64,000 bases of DNA from UBA1952 sp965246855. GTDB lineage: Bacteria > Bacteroidota > Bacteroidia > Chitinophagales > Chitinophagaceae. The position numbers and the translations under genes were made by a program. The stretch is from the NCBI GenBank assembly GCA_965246855.1, contig CBDFFP010000003.1, forward strand, positions 310,001 to 374,000, read 5' to 3'. This document shows, piece by piece, positions 43,680 to 51,699 of the stretch; within the stretch, counting starts at the first letter, position 1, and every line of letters starts with the position of its first letter. Below the pieces are notes generated by a model. That model searched no databases and was not told where the DNA came from. It saw only the letters and a program-made list of their open reading frames with translations.

Positions 43680-44018
43680 GTGAAAAAGCGTTTTGCTCCC
43701 AAGTTCAACATTAAGAAAGGCGACAGCGTCGTGGTGATTGCCGGTAATGACCGCAACCGCACGCAGCCCCGCACCGTTCTTGCGGTTTATCCGCAGGAAA
43801 GTCGCATCCTTGTAGAAGGCGTGGCGATGGTCTCCAAGCACCAAAAGCCTTCTGCCCAGAATCCGCAGGGCGGCATCGTGAAGCAGGAAGCGCGTATCCA
43901 CATCTCCAACGTGATGCTGTGGGATGCGAAAAGCAACGCGCCTGCCCGCATCCGCCGCGAGCGCACCGAGACCGGCTTTAACCGCGTTTCCAAGAAAAGC
44001 GGCGAGGCGATTAAATAA
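43680..44018 (+). CDS. rplX: 50S ribosomal protein L24
   Basis: A 112-aa protein starting at GTG (KKRFAPKFNIKKGDSVVVIAGNDRN, VEGVAMVSKHQKP, GGIVKQEARIHISNVML). It has the KOW motif near the N-terminus. A promoter-like box and a hairpin lie just upstream. Confidence 0.94.
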   Translation: MKKRFAPKFNIKKGDSVVVIAGNDRNRTQPRTVLAVYPQESRILVEGVAMVSKHQKPSAQNPQGGIVKQEARIHISNVMLWDAKSNAPARIRRERTETGFNRVSKKSGEAIK

Positions 44019-44076
44019 TTAAACTGTTTTCCCCAAGAGGCAACGGTTGGAAATCGTTGTCCGAATACAAAATCCA

Positions 44077-44655
44077 ATGGCTGAAACAACTTACTCCGCT
44101 CGTCTCCAGCATAAATACCGCGACGAGGTGGTGCCTGCGCTGATGAAGCGCTTTGGCTACAAAACTGTTATGCAGGTTCCGCGCCTGCAAAAAATTTGTC
44201 TGAATCAAGGCGTGAAAGGCTCGGTTTCCGACAAGAAACTGATTGACGACGCAATCGGCGAAATGACTACAATCTCCGGTCAGAAAGCCGTGCCGACGCT
44301 GTCTAAAAAAGACATTTCTAACTTTAAGCTGCGGAAGGCGATGCCGATTGGCTGCCGCGTAACGCTGCGTGGTCAGAATATGTATGAATTCCTTGATCGC
44401 CTCGTGTCTATCTCGTTGCCGCGTGTTCGCGACTTTAAAGGCATCAATGAGAAATCCTTTGATGGCCGCGGAAACTACACGATGGGCGTGACCGAGCAGA
44501 TTATCTTCCCGGAAATCAACATTGATAAAGTAACCCGTATTTCCGGCATGGACGTAACTTTTGTTACTTCCGCTGGTACCAACGAAGAAGCCTACGAACT
44601 TCTCCGCGAGTTGGGAATGCCGTTCAAAAACATGACCAAAACGGGCGACAATTAA
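44077..44655 (+). CDS. rplE: 50S ribosomal protein L5
   Basis: A 192-aa protein from the ATG at 44077 (MAETTYSARLQHKYRDEVVPAL); the frame is open further upstream but the family starts here. Other signatures are GQKAVPTLSKKDISNFKLR, GCRVTLRG, ISLPRVRDFKGI and MGVTEQIIFPEI. It binds 5S rRNA. Confidence 0.95.
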   Translation: MAETTYSARLQHKYRDEVVPALMKRFGYKTVMQVPRLQKICLNQGVKGSVSDKKLIDDAIGEMTTISGQKAVPTLSKKDISNFKLRKAMPIGCRVTLRGQNMYEFLDRLVSISLPRVRDFKGINEKSFDGRGNYTMGVTEQIIFPEINIDKVTRISGMDVTFVTSAGTNEEAYELLRELGMPFKNMTKTGDN

Positions 44656-44838
44656 TTCTGAATAGCAAGTATTTAGTATCAAGACCTTCTTTGCCAAGAT
44701 TTCTTTAGAGAAATTTTTTTGGAGAGCGCGATACCGACTAAATCCAAAGCAACTTTCCCCACAACCTTCTGAAACCTCTATAAGTTGGAGAACCCAAGTC
44801 TTGCTACTTGATACCTCCTACTTGATACTTTTCCCAAA
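44656..44838. repeat. Inverted word element, rplE-rpsN gap
   Basis: The left side reads AGCAAGT, ATTTAGT, ATCAAGA. The right side has TACTTGA, TACCTCC, TACTTGA, TACTTTT in 7-bp steps, the inverted form (GTATCAAG versus CTTGATAC). It has the same architecture as the other gap elements but different words. The right arm ends about 12 bp before rpsN. Confidence 0.72.
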
Positions 44839-45108
44839 ATGGCCAGAGAATCCGTAAAAGCGCGCGAGCGCAAACGTGCCCGCCTTGTAGCCTTGTACGC
44901 CGACCGCCGCGCTGCCCTGAAAGCCGCAGGCGACTACGCCGGTCTGGACAAGCTGCCGCGCAACTCTTCTAAAGTGCGCCTTCACAACCGCTGCCAGTTG
45001 ACTGGTCGTCCACGCGGATATATGCGTTACTTCGGCATCTGTCGCGTGGTGTTCCGCGATATGGCGCTGGATGGTAAAATTCCGGGTCTGAAAAAGGCAA
45101 GCTGGTAA
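44839..45108 (+). CDS. rpsN: 30S ribosomal protein S14 (zinc-free form)
   Basis: An 89-aa protein (MARESVKARERKRARLVALYADRRAAL, NSSKVRLHNRCQLTGRPRGYMRYFGICRVVFRDMAL). It lacks the CxxC pairs of the zinc form. Canonical length. Confidence 0.96.
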   Translation: MARESVKARERKRARLVALYADRRAALKAAGDYAGLDKLPRNSSKVRLHNRCQLTGRPRGYMRYFGICRVVFRDMALDGKIPGLKKASW

Positions 45109-45213
45109 GCACCCAACTTTATTCGTTCACGTAGCAAGGTCGGGCAGGGGAGCGCAACGCTTTTCCCACTGTTTCCGATACCCGTTACAAATCTCAATAT
45201 CCAAGCCAAAGTA

Positions 45214-45612
45214 ATGGTTACTGATCCTATTGCCGACTTTCTTACCCGTATCCGCAACGCGCAGATGGCCCGCCACCGCATCGTGGAGATTCCGGCTTCC
45301 AACACCAAGAAGCGCATCACTGAAATCCTGTACACGAAAGGTTATATCCTGAAGTACAAGTTTGAGGATGATAACAAGCAAGGTCTGATTAAAATCGCCT
45401 TGAAGTACGACCCTTCTACCAAAGAGCCAGCCATTAAAAGTCTGGAGCGCATCAGCCGTCCCGGTCTGCGTCAGTACTCCAAGCCTGCTGAAATCCGTCG
45501 CGTACAGAACGGCCTCGGCATCGCGATTATCTCTACTTCCAAAGGCGTGATGACCGACAAAGAAGCCCGTGTGCAGAACGTAGGCGGCGAGGTTATGGCG
45601 CACATTTATTAA
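45214..45612 (+). CDS. rpsH: 30S ribosomal protein S8
   Basis: A 132-aa protein (VTDPIADFLTRIRNAQMARH, ILYTKGYILKYKFEDD, GLGIAIISTSKGVMTDKEAR, GGEVMAHIY). In other bacteria S8 is the spc operon repressor; no matching RNA site was identified here. Confidence 0.96.
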   Translation: MVTDPIADFLTRIRNAQMARHRIVEIPASNTKKRITEILYTKGYILKYKFEDDNKQGLIKIALKYDPSTKEPAIKSLERISRPGLRQYSKPAEIRRVQNGLGIAIISTSKGVMTDKEARVQNVGGEVMAHIY

Positions 45613-45756
45613 TCATTTTCTACTACGGTTCGGGTGCCCCGACTCAGGTTTCCTTCTTAGTAGAATTCCTTTTCCTTTCCGGGAAATACATTAATCCACC
45701 GATACCCACGGATGATCGGTCTCCCGGAAATTTCCCCTCTTTAAATTTCAGGTATC
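45613..45756. other. 144-bp structured gap, rpsH-rplF
   Basis: Two inverted pairs are visible: TTCTACTA with TAGTAGAA, and TTTCCGGGA with TCCCGGAAA. Between the latter pair lies CCGAT...ATCGG. No gene is seen. Confidence 0.5.
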
Positions 45757-46311
45757 ATGTCCAGAATTGGCAAACAGGCGATCACCATTCCTTCCGGCGT
45801 AACCGTTACGGTGAACGCAGCGAATGAAGTAACCGTGAAAGGCCCGAAAGGCGAGCTGAAACAACAGCTTGACCGTGATATTACCATCACCACGGAGAAC
45901 GGCGTTCTAACCGTGAACCGTCCAACAGACCAAATCCGCCACCGTGCATTGCACGGCCTCTACGGCGCGCTGCTTTCCAATATGGTAAAGGGCGTTACGG
46001 AAGGCTTTACGCGGAATCTGGAATTGGTAGGCGTAGGTTATCGTGCTGCTGTTACCGGCAACCAGATTGACCTCGCGCTCGGTTATTCCCACAACATCAT
46101 TCTGGAACTTCCAAAAGAAGTGAAAGCAACGGCGACGGCAGAAAAAGGCCAGAATCCGAAAATCTTCCTCGAAAGCATCGACAAGCAACTGCTTGGCCAA
46201 GTAGCTGCCAAGCTGCGCAGCCTGCGGAAACCAGAGCCGTACAAAGGCAAGGGTGTTCGTTATATGGGTGAAGTGGTCCGCCGTAAAGCCGGTAAAGCAG
46301 CCGGAAAATAA
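45757..46311 (+). CDS. rplF: 50S ribosomal protein L6
   Basis: A 184-aa protein (MSRIGKQAITIPSGVTV, VKGPKGELKQQL, YKGKGVRYMGEVVRRKAGKAAGK). Canonical length. Confidence 0.97.
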   Translation: MSRIGKQAITIPSGVTVTVNAANEVTVKGPKGELKQQLDRDITITTENGVLTVNRPTDQIRHRALHGLYGALLSNMVKGVTEGFTRNLELVGVGYRAAVTGNQIDLALGYSHNIILELPKEVKATATAEKGQNPKIFLESIDKQLLGQVAAKLRSLRKPEPYKGKGVRYMGEVVRRKAGKAAGK

Positions 46312-46452
46312 TGAAGAATGAATAATGAACAATTAATAATGGTTTTTGCCTTTATTGTTTGTTCATTATTCATTCTTCATTGCTCATTATTCATTAAATC
46401 TCGGTAGCTCCCGTTTCGGCGGGAAGCCCGTACAACACATTTTCAACAGTTT
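46312..46452. repeat. Heptamer-word hairpin element, rplF-rplR gap
   Basis: The left arm has AATGAAG, AATGAAT, AATGAAC, AATTAAT. The right arm has GTTCATT, ATTCATT, CTTCATT, GCTCATT, ATTCATT, the inverted words in 7-bp steps. About 25 bp separate the arms. The last 50 bp before rplR hold nothing I recognise. Confidence 0.82.
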
Positions 46453-46809
46453 ATGCAAACTGCACAAAAAACCATCCGTCGCCAGAAACTGCGCTGGCGG
46501 ATTCGGACCAAAATCAACGGTACGGGCCAAAAGCCACGTCTATCGGTTTTCCGTTCCAATAAAGACATCTACGCCCAACTGATTGACGACGCTACTGGCA
46601 CGACGCTGGCAGCAGCCAACAGCCGTCAGAAAGGCGCTTCTACGACGGGTAACAAAAGTGACCGCTCTACGGAAGTAGGTCGCGAGATTGCCCGCAAAGC
46701 AAAAGACCTGGGCATTGAAACCTGCGTATTTGATCGCGGTGGTTATCTGTATCATGGTCGCGTAAAGGCAGTTGCCGAAGGTGCCCGCGAAGGTGGTCTT
46801 AAACTCTAA
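46453..46809 (+). CDS. rplR: 50S ribosomal protein L18
   Basis: A 118-aa protein (KTIRRQKLRWRIRTKINGTGQKPRLSVFRSNKDIYAQLIDD, GREIARKAKDLGIETCVFDRGGYLYHGRVKAVAEGAREGGL). It binds 5S rRNA. Confidence 0.96.
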   Translation: MQTAQKTIRRQKLRWRIRTKINGTGQKPRLSVFRSNKDIYAQLIDDATGTTLAAANSRQKGASTTGNKSDRSTEVGREIARKAKDLGIETCVFDRGGYLYHGRVKAVAEGAREGGLKL

Positions 46810-46836
46810 TTTCCCTCTAATCCCGATATTTTAGAA

Positions 46837-47355
46837 ATGTCTGTTCAATCAACAAACCGCGTGAAAGGCGGCGATCTGGAGCTTACCGAAAAGGTAGTGC
46901 AGATTAACCGCGTTGTGAAAACCACCAAAGGTGGCCGCGCGTTTTCATTTTCTGCACTTGTGGTGGTGGGAGACGGAAACGGTGTCGTAGGTCACGGCCT
47001 CGGTAAAGCAAAAGAAGTGCAGGAAGCCATTACCAAAGGCGTGGATGACGCGAAGAAAAACCTGATCCGTGTGCCGGTGATGAAAGGAACGATTCCGCAC
47101 GAGCAACTCGCCAAAGAAGGCGCTGCCAAAGTGTTGATTCGCCCAGCCGCGCCTGGTACCGGTGTAATCGCCGGGGGCTCTATGCGCGCCGTTCTGGAAG
47201 CTGCTGGCATCCACAACGTGTTGAGCAAAAGCCTCGGTTCTGCCAACCCGCACAATGTGGTAAAAGCGACGTACAAGGCTTTGAGCATGCTGCGCGAGCC
47301 GATTGCAATTGCAAGAGACCGCAACATCAACCTGAAAAAAGTATTTAACGGGTAA
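46837..47355 (+). CDS. rpsE: 30S ribosomal protein S5
   Basis: A 172-aa protein (ELTEKVVQINRVVKTTKGGRAFSFSALVVVGDGNGVVGHGLGKAKEV, GTIPHEQLAKEGAAKVLIRPAAPGTGVIAGGSMRAVLEAAG). Canonical. Confidence 0.97.
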   Translation: MSVQSTNRVKGGDLELTEKVVQINRVVKTTKGGRAFSFSALVVVGDGNGVVGHGLGKAKEVQEAITKGVDDAKKNLIRVPVMKGTIPHEQLAKEGAAKVLIRPAAPGTGVIAGGSMRAVLEAAGIHNVLSKSLGSANPHNVVKATYKALSMLREPIAIARDRNINLKKVFNG

Positions 47356-47488
47356 TTGCGGCTCAGCCGCAAAACAATGCGGGAATTTGATAATTCGGAA
47401 ATGTGGTAATTGCTAAAGCATCATCCACACCGTGACGTTCTCCATTACCGCATTCTCCACATTCTTCACATTGTCACATTAATCCACA
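47356..47488. repeat. Structured gap with inverted words, rpsE-rpmD
   Basis: A tight hairpin (TTGCGGCT with AGCCGCAA) covers the rpsE stop region. Then come AATGTGGTAATTG on the left and CCATTACCGCATT, CCACATT, CACATT words on the right, inverted with respect to each other. The word length is less regular than in other gaps. The right arm ends just before rpmD. Confidence 0.65.
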
Positions 47489-47677
47489 ATGGCCAAAATT
47501 AAAATCACACAGGTAAAAAGCGGTATTGACCGCCCGGAACGTCAGAAGCGCACGCTTCAGGCGCTCGGCCTGCGCAGAATGCTCGCTACCGTTGAGGTAG
47601 AAGCAACCCCGCAAATCCTCGGAATGGTACGCAAGGTTTCCCACCTGATTACCGTTCAGGATTCTGCACAAGCGTAA
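47489..47677 (+). CDS. rpmD: 50S ribosomal protein L30
   Basis: A 62-aa protein (AKIKITQVKSGIDRPERQKRTLQALGLRRM, ILGMVRKVSHLITVQ). Canonical L30. Confidence 0.95.
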   Translation: MAKIKITQVKSGIDRPERQKRTLQALGLRRMLATVEVEATPQILGMVRKVSHLITVQDSAQA

Positions 47678-47793
47678 AATAATTCCTTTTAAAACCTGTC
47701 AGGTCATCAGACTTCTTCTATAACATACCTGACAAGTTCTAACCTCTTTGCGAGCGGTTTTTCAATCCGCGTAAAGTCCAAAAATTGACCCTC
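47678..47793. repeat. Inverted repeat gap, rpmD-rplO
   Basis: AACCTGTCAGGT on the left and ACCTGACAAGTT on the right are related by inversion with mismatches, about 25 bp apart. No gene is seen. Confidence 0.55.
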
Positions 47794-48237
47794 ATGAATC
47801 TCCACAATCTCAAGCCCGCCGAAGGCGCAGTACACAAGAAAAAGCGCGTTGGACGCGGCGAAGGCTCCGGCGGCACTACTGCCGGTAAAGGCAACAAAGG
47901 CCAGCAATCCCGCACCGGCTACCAGTCTAAGAAAGGCCACGAAGGCGGTCAGATGCCGATTCAGCGCCGGATGCCGAAGCGTGGTTTCAAAAACCCGTTC
48001 CGCGTAGAATACAAAGTGTTCAACCTGTCGCAGATTGATGCGCTGGTGGAAAAATACAGCTTGGAAACCTTCTCGATGGACGAGCTGTATGTGAACGGAC
48101 TGATTTCCCGCACCGATCTCGTGAAGGTGTTGGGACACGGCGAGTTGAAGTCCAAAATTCCGTTTAAAGTGAACGCCATGAGCGGCAAGGCAAAGGAAGC
48201 GATTGAGGCGCTGGGCGTTTCTGTTGAAATTCTTTAG
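47794..48237 (+). CDS. rplO: 50S ribosomal protein L15
   Basis: A 147-aa protein from the ATG at 47794 (MNLHNLKPAEGAVHKKKRVGRGEGSGGTTAGKGNKGQQSR, EGGQMPIQRRMPKRGF). A TTG three codons upstream is less likely. The glycine-rich N-terminus is typical. Confidence 0.96.
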   Translation: MNLHNLKPAEGAVHKKKRVGRGEGSGGTTAGKGNKGQQSRTGYQSKKGHEGGQMPIQRRMPKRGFKNPFRVEYKVFNLSQIDALVEKYSLETFSMDELYVNGLISRTDLVKVLGHGELKSKIPFKVNAMSGKAKEAIEALGVSVEIL

Positions 48238-48331
48238 TCCCGTATTCCTATAACAGAAGACGCATTTGCTTAAGTGCGTCTTTTGTTGTTTATTCGCAGT
48301 CCTTTTCCCCTGTTCTTACATCCTTTTTTCT

Positions 48332-49702
48332 GTGAAGAAATTTATTGCGACGCTTAAAAATATCTGGAGCATTGAAGAGCTTCGTAAGCGCATCCTCTTT
48401 ACCCTTACGCTGCTGCTCGTTTACCGCGTAGGTTGTTACGTTATTCTGCCGGGGATCAACCCTAACGGACTAAGCGAAAGCAAAGGCTCCGGCAACGGCA
48501 TCCTCGGCCTCATCAACATGTTTGCCGGCGGTGCGTTTCTGCGCGCGTCGGTGTTTGCGCTCGGCGTAATGCCTTACATTTCTGCCTCCATCTTTATGCA
48601 GTTGGCGGGGATTGTGGTTCCGCAAATTGCGAAGCTTCAAAAAGAAGAAAGTGGTCGCCGGAAAATCAACCAATACACGCGCTACCTAACGGTGCTGGTA
48701 ACCGTGTTTCAGGCATCAGCCTATGTGGCGTATCTGCGCAATCAGCCGGAAACGGCCAACGCTATGTCACCGGCTTTTAACGCCGGACTTTTCTGGCTTA
48801 CCACTGTGGCAACGCTGACGGCAGGAACGCTGTTCGTGATGTGGCTCGGCGAGAAAATCACCGATAAAGGGATTGGCAATGGTACTTCGCTGATTATCAT
48901 GGCGGGCATTCTGGCGCGGCTCCCATCGGCTATTTTTCAGGAATTCGGGGTGCGCAGCGGCGGCGACGGCGCTTCGGGGCTCTTGATTTTCCTGATTGAA
49001 ATGATTGTGTTTGTGGCCGTAATTGTGGGCCTCATTATGCTGACGCAGGGTGTGCGGAAAATTCCGCTCAACTATGCCCGCCGCATCATCGGTTCTACCA
49101 ACGCTGCCCGCGAAGTAAGTGGTTCCCGCGATTTTATTCCGCTGAAAGTGAACTCCGCCAACGTGATGCCGATCATCTTCGCGCAGGCCATTTTGTTTAT
49201 CCCGGCCACTGTGGTGGGTTTCGCTACCGACAATGAATCGGCTTCGGGCGTAGTGCGCGCGCTGAGCGACCACACATCGCTTTGGTATAACCTGATGTAT
49301 GCGGTGCTGGTAATTGCCTTCACGTATTTCTACACGGCGCTCATTTTTAATCCAACCGAGATTGCTGAAAACCTGAAACGCAACAACTCGTTTATTCCGG
49401 GCGTAAAACCGGGAGAGCCAACTGCCGATTACATTGCGTCCATCATGGATCGCATTACGCTGCCGGGCGCAATTTTCCTTGCGATTGCAGGCATTCTGCC
49501 GGGCATTGCTTCCCTGTTTGGCGTAACGAGCGGCTTCGCGTCTTTCTTCGGCGGCACGTCTATGCTGATTGGTGTTGGCGTAATTCTGGATACGCTTCAG
49601 CAGATTGAAAGTCACCTCCTGATGCAGCAATACGACGGACTGATGACTTCGGGCCGCGTAACGGGCCGCCAGCCGGTAACGACCACGCCGGGCATGTATT
49701 AA
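48332..49702 (+). CDS. secY: Preprotein translocase subunit SecY
   Basis: A 456-aa inner-membrane channel protein of the Sec translocon with ten hydrophobic segments. I chose the GTG at 48332 (KKFIATLKNIWSIEELRKRILFTL), where the family begins; the frame is open upstream to 48266 without conserved sequence. The plug and ring region NMFAGGAFLRASVFALGVMPYISASIFMQL and the cytoplasmic loop GVRKIPLNYARR are present. Order after rplO is as expected. Confidence 0.95.
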   Translation: MKKFIATLKNIWSIEELRKRILFTLTLLLVYRVGCYVILPGINPNGLSESKGSGNGILGLINMFAGGAFLRASVFALGVMPYISASIFMQLAGIVVPQIAKLQKEESGRRKINQYTRYLTVLVTVFQASAYVAYLRNQPETANAMSPAFNAGLFWLTTVATLTAGTLFVMWLGEKITDKGIGNGTSLIIMAGILARLPSAIFQEFGVRSGGDGASGLLIFLIEMIVFVAVIVGLIMLTQGVRKIPLNYARRIIGSTNAAREVSGSRDFIPLKVNSANVMPIIFAQAILFIPATVVGFATDNESASGVVRALSDHTSLWYNLMYAVLVIAFTYFYTALIFNPTEIAENLKRNNSFIPGVKPGEPTADYIASIMDRITLPGAIFLAIAGILPGIASLFGVTSGFASFFGGTSMLIGVGVILDTLQQIESHLLMQQYDGLMTSGRVTGRQPVTTTPGMY

Positions 49703-49757
49703 GCGCCGATTTCAAAATCAGGCGAAGGAATTTTCAAGGACTTTTTCGTCGAAAATC

Positions 49758-49826
49758 TTTTGTCATCCTGAAAGGATCTTAGCAGACGCAAGCCGACAAG
49801 TTCCCGTTCCGGGATGACAAAAGATA
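49758..49826. repeat. REP-like element between secY and map
   Basis: TTTTGTCATCCTGAAAGGA at the left and TCCGGGATGACAAAAGA at the right are complementary with mismatches. It has the same outer words as the element at 14021. Confidence 0.65.
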
Positions 49827-49899
49827 TTGGACGCCCTTTTATTGTTTTCTCCAAAAGACAGCAGGTTCAAACGCCTGCTGTCTTTCTTTTCTTAAAGAA

Positions 49900-50730
49900 A
49901 TGATTCACGTTCGCACGTCGGAAGAAATTGCCATTATCCGGGAAAATGCGCTGATGGTGACCGCCACGCTGACCGAAATTGCCAAAGCGTTAAAGCCCGG
50001 AATTACCACCAAATCCTTGGATACGCTGGCCGAGACGTTTATCCGCGACAACGGCGGCATTCCTTCTTTTAAAGGCTACGGGCCAGCGAAAAATCCGTAT
50101 CCCTGCGCGATTATTACATCGGTGAATGATGTAGTGGTGCATGGCATTCCAGGCAGTTATGTCATTAAGGAAGGAGATGTGGTGGCGGTAGACTGCGGCT
50201 TTAACCGGAACGGCTATCACGGCGACCACGCTTATACGTTTGCGGTCGGCGAAGTGCCGGATGAGGTATTGAAGCTGTTGCGCGTAACGAAAGATTCCTT
50301 AGACCTCGGCATCGCCGCTGCGCGGGCGAATAATCGGGTGGGGGATATCTCCTACGCGATTGAGCATTACACCAACAAAAAATTTGGCTACGGCGTGGTG
50401 CGCGCTTTGGTCGGACACGGCGTGGGAAAGCGGCTTCACGAAGATCCACAGGTTCCCAACTATGGCAAGCGCGGCGACGGCAAGCGGCTGAAGGAAGGCT
50501 ATGTGCTGGCCATTGAGCCGATGATTAACATGGGCACCCACGAGGTTTATACCGAAGAAGACGGCTGGACGATTCGCACGCAGGACGGCAGGGTGTCTGC
50601 GCATTTTGAACACACAACGGTGGTGCGGAAGAATGGCGGCGAAGCACTTTCCTCTTTCCTTCCTATTCAGGAGGCGGAGCGCGCAAACCCAAACCTGAAT
50701 GACCGGCAGTGGACGGAGGCGTTTGGGTGA
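49900..50730 (+). CDS. map: Methionine aminopeptidase, type I
   Basis: A 276-aa enzyme that removes N-terminal Met. Metal ligands are recognisable in VAVDCGFNRNGYHGDHAYTF (two Asp), VGHGVGKRLHEDP (His), VLAIEPM (Glu) and SAHFEHTTVV (Glu). The tail of about 20 residues after the catalytic domain is extra. Usually infA-rpmJ-rpsM-rpsK-rpsD-rpoA-rplQ follow; here they do not. Confidence 0.95.
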   Translation: MIHVRTSEEIAIIRENALMVTATLTEIAKALKPGITTKSLDTLAETFIRDNGGIPSFKGYGPAKNPYPCAIITSVNDVVVHGIPGSYVIKEGDVVAVDCGFNRNGYHGDHAYTFAVGEVPDEVLKLLRVTKDSLDLGIAAARANNRVGDISYAIEHYTNKKFGYGVVRALVGHGVGKRLHEDPQVPNYGKRGDGKRLKEGYVLAIEPMINMGTHEVYTEEDGWTIRTQDGRVSAHFEHTTVVRKNGGEALSSFLPIQEAERANPNLNDRQWTEAFG

Positions 50731-50877
50731 GGATAGGTATGAAGGCTAAAGGCCAGGAAGATAAAATCACAGTACGCAAAAGAAGCCTGCCCCTCGGATG
50801 CTGCTAAATGGCAGCGTGCTTAAGAGCCTGTGTAGAAAAACTTTTCAAAACTACTTGTAGAAATTGTTCGTCCTGCT

Positions 50878-50885
50878 TATTTTTG
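50878..50885 (+). promoter_or_regulatory. -7 promoter box for the hypothetical gene at 50920
   Basis: TATTTTTG matches TAnnTTTG. CTTG about 20 bp upstream (near 50854) is one base from the -33 TTTG. It lies about 35 bp before the start codon. Confidence 0.55.
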
Positions 50886-50919
50886 TCCTCTTGCTTTTAC
50901 CCCAAAATCCCCATTTATC

Positions 50920-51432
50920 ATGGCACAGGACAACAAAATCTCCGTTGTATTCTCCGCAGCCGATGAGGCCGCACTCAAAAAAGCAGTTGGCGACATTGGT
51001 AAGGTAACCACAGGCAAGGCCGTGAGCCTGAAGCCAAAAGACCGCAAGACTTTTGGCCGCGTGAAGTACGAAAAAGTGGTGTGGATTGACAAGGTGAAGG
51101 AACAGATGGATGCCAACCTGAGTACCATTCCCCGCTTTATTGACAAAGCCGAATTTGACCGCGACTATGCCGCCTTCAAAACGCTCATGCCCATTATTGC
51201 AGCGGCAGAGCAGCAGCTTGACCTTTTGAAAGACACTGCCCTGTTGTTGGGCTACGATCTGGACGTAAGTGCCCTTATGTATTACCGCACCATGCGTACT
51301 GAGGCCGAGAACAACGCACCCGGCTCCCGCTCTATCTATGATGAACTGAAGGTGCAATATCCCGGCCCAAAGGCCAAAAAGGCTGGCCCAGCCGAACCGG
51401 CCAAAGCCGAAGAAGGCAAAAAGCCGGAATAA
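50920..51432 (+). CDS. Hypothetical helical protein
   Basis: A 170-aa protein with no family I recognise and no signal peptide. It is mostly helical: ADEAALKKAVGDIGKV, WIDKVKEQMDANLSTIPRFIDKAEFDRDYAAFKTLMPIIAAAEQQLDLLKDTALLLGYDLDV, YYRTMRTEAENN. It ends in a lysine/alanine/proline tail. It shares a general plan with 27920-28423 and, like it, is followed by a repeat-rich stretch. A distant relationship is suspected but not shown. Confidence 0.75.
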   Translation: MAQDNKISVVFSAADEAALKKAVGDIGKVTTGKAVSLKPKDRKTFGRVKYEKVVWIDKVKEQMDANLSTIPRFIDKAEFDRDYAAFKTLMPIIAAAEQQLDLLKDTALLLGYDLDVSALMYYRTMRTEAENNAPGSRSIYDELKVQYPGPKAKKAGPAEPAKAEEGKKPE

Positions 51433-51699
51433 AGAGTTTCCTATCCGTTCGGAAGGACAAACAAAGTCTGTTTTAAAGGCAAACAATCCCTTCGGGATGG
51501 GTAAATTACCCGTTCGGAAGGGATTGTTTTATGTAGAAAAGCGCCAAATAAGTCCCTTCCGAACGGGTGGAAAAGGCTTGGGAAAGGGCTTGGCAGACCT
51601 CTAAGAAGAGGTTGGTTTATAGTGCAGAAGGGGTTGCCGGAGCGTGAAGGACTCAAAACAGGCCGTGTTTTTCTGCCCCCCAACCGTACATAGCCGTCC
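51433..51699. repeat. 267-bp gap with CCGTTCGGAAGGGA repeats
   Basis: The word CCGTTCGGAAGG(G)A occurs at about 51445 and 51510, and inverted at about 51553. Between the first two copies lies a strong hairpin (see 51481). No gene is seen. Confidence 0.65.
51481..51529 (+). terminator. Hairpin, probable terminator of the 50920 gene
   Basis: AAACAATCCCTT (51481-51492) and AAGGGATTGTTT (51518-51529) form 12-bp arms. An inner stem (GGGTAA with TTACCC) extends the structure. A short T-run closes the right arm. Confidence 0.65.

Noticed and set aside
48266..48331. Longer N-terminus for SecY
   Set aside because: The extra hydrophobic stretch is not part of SecY; the family begins at KKFIATLKNIW after the GTG.
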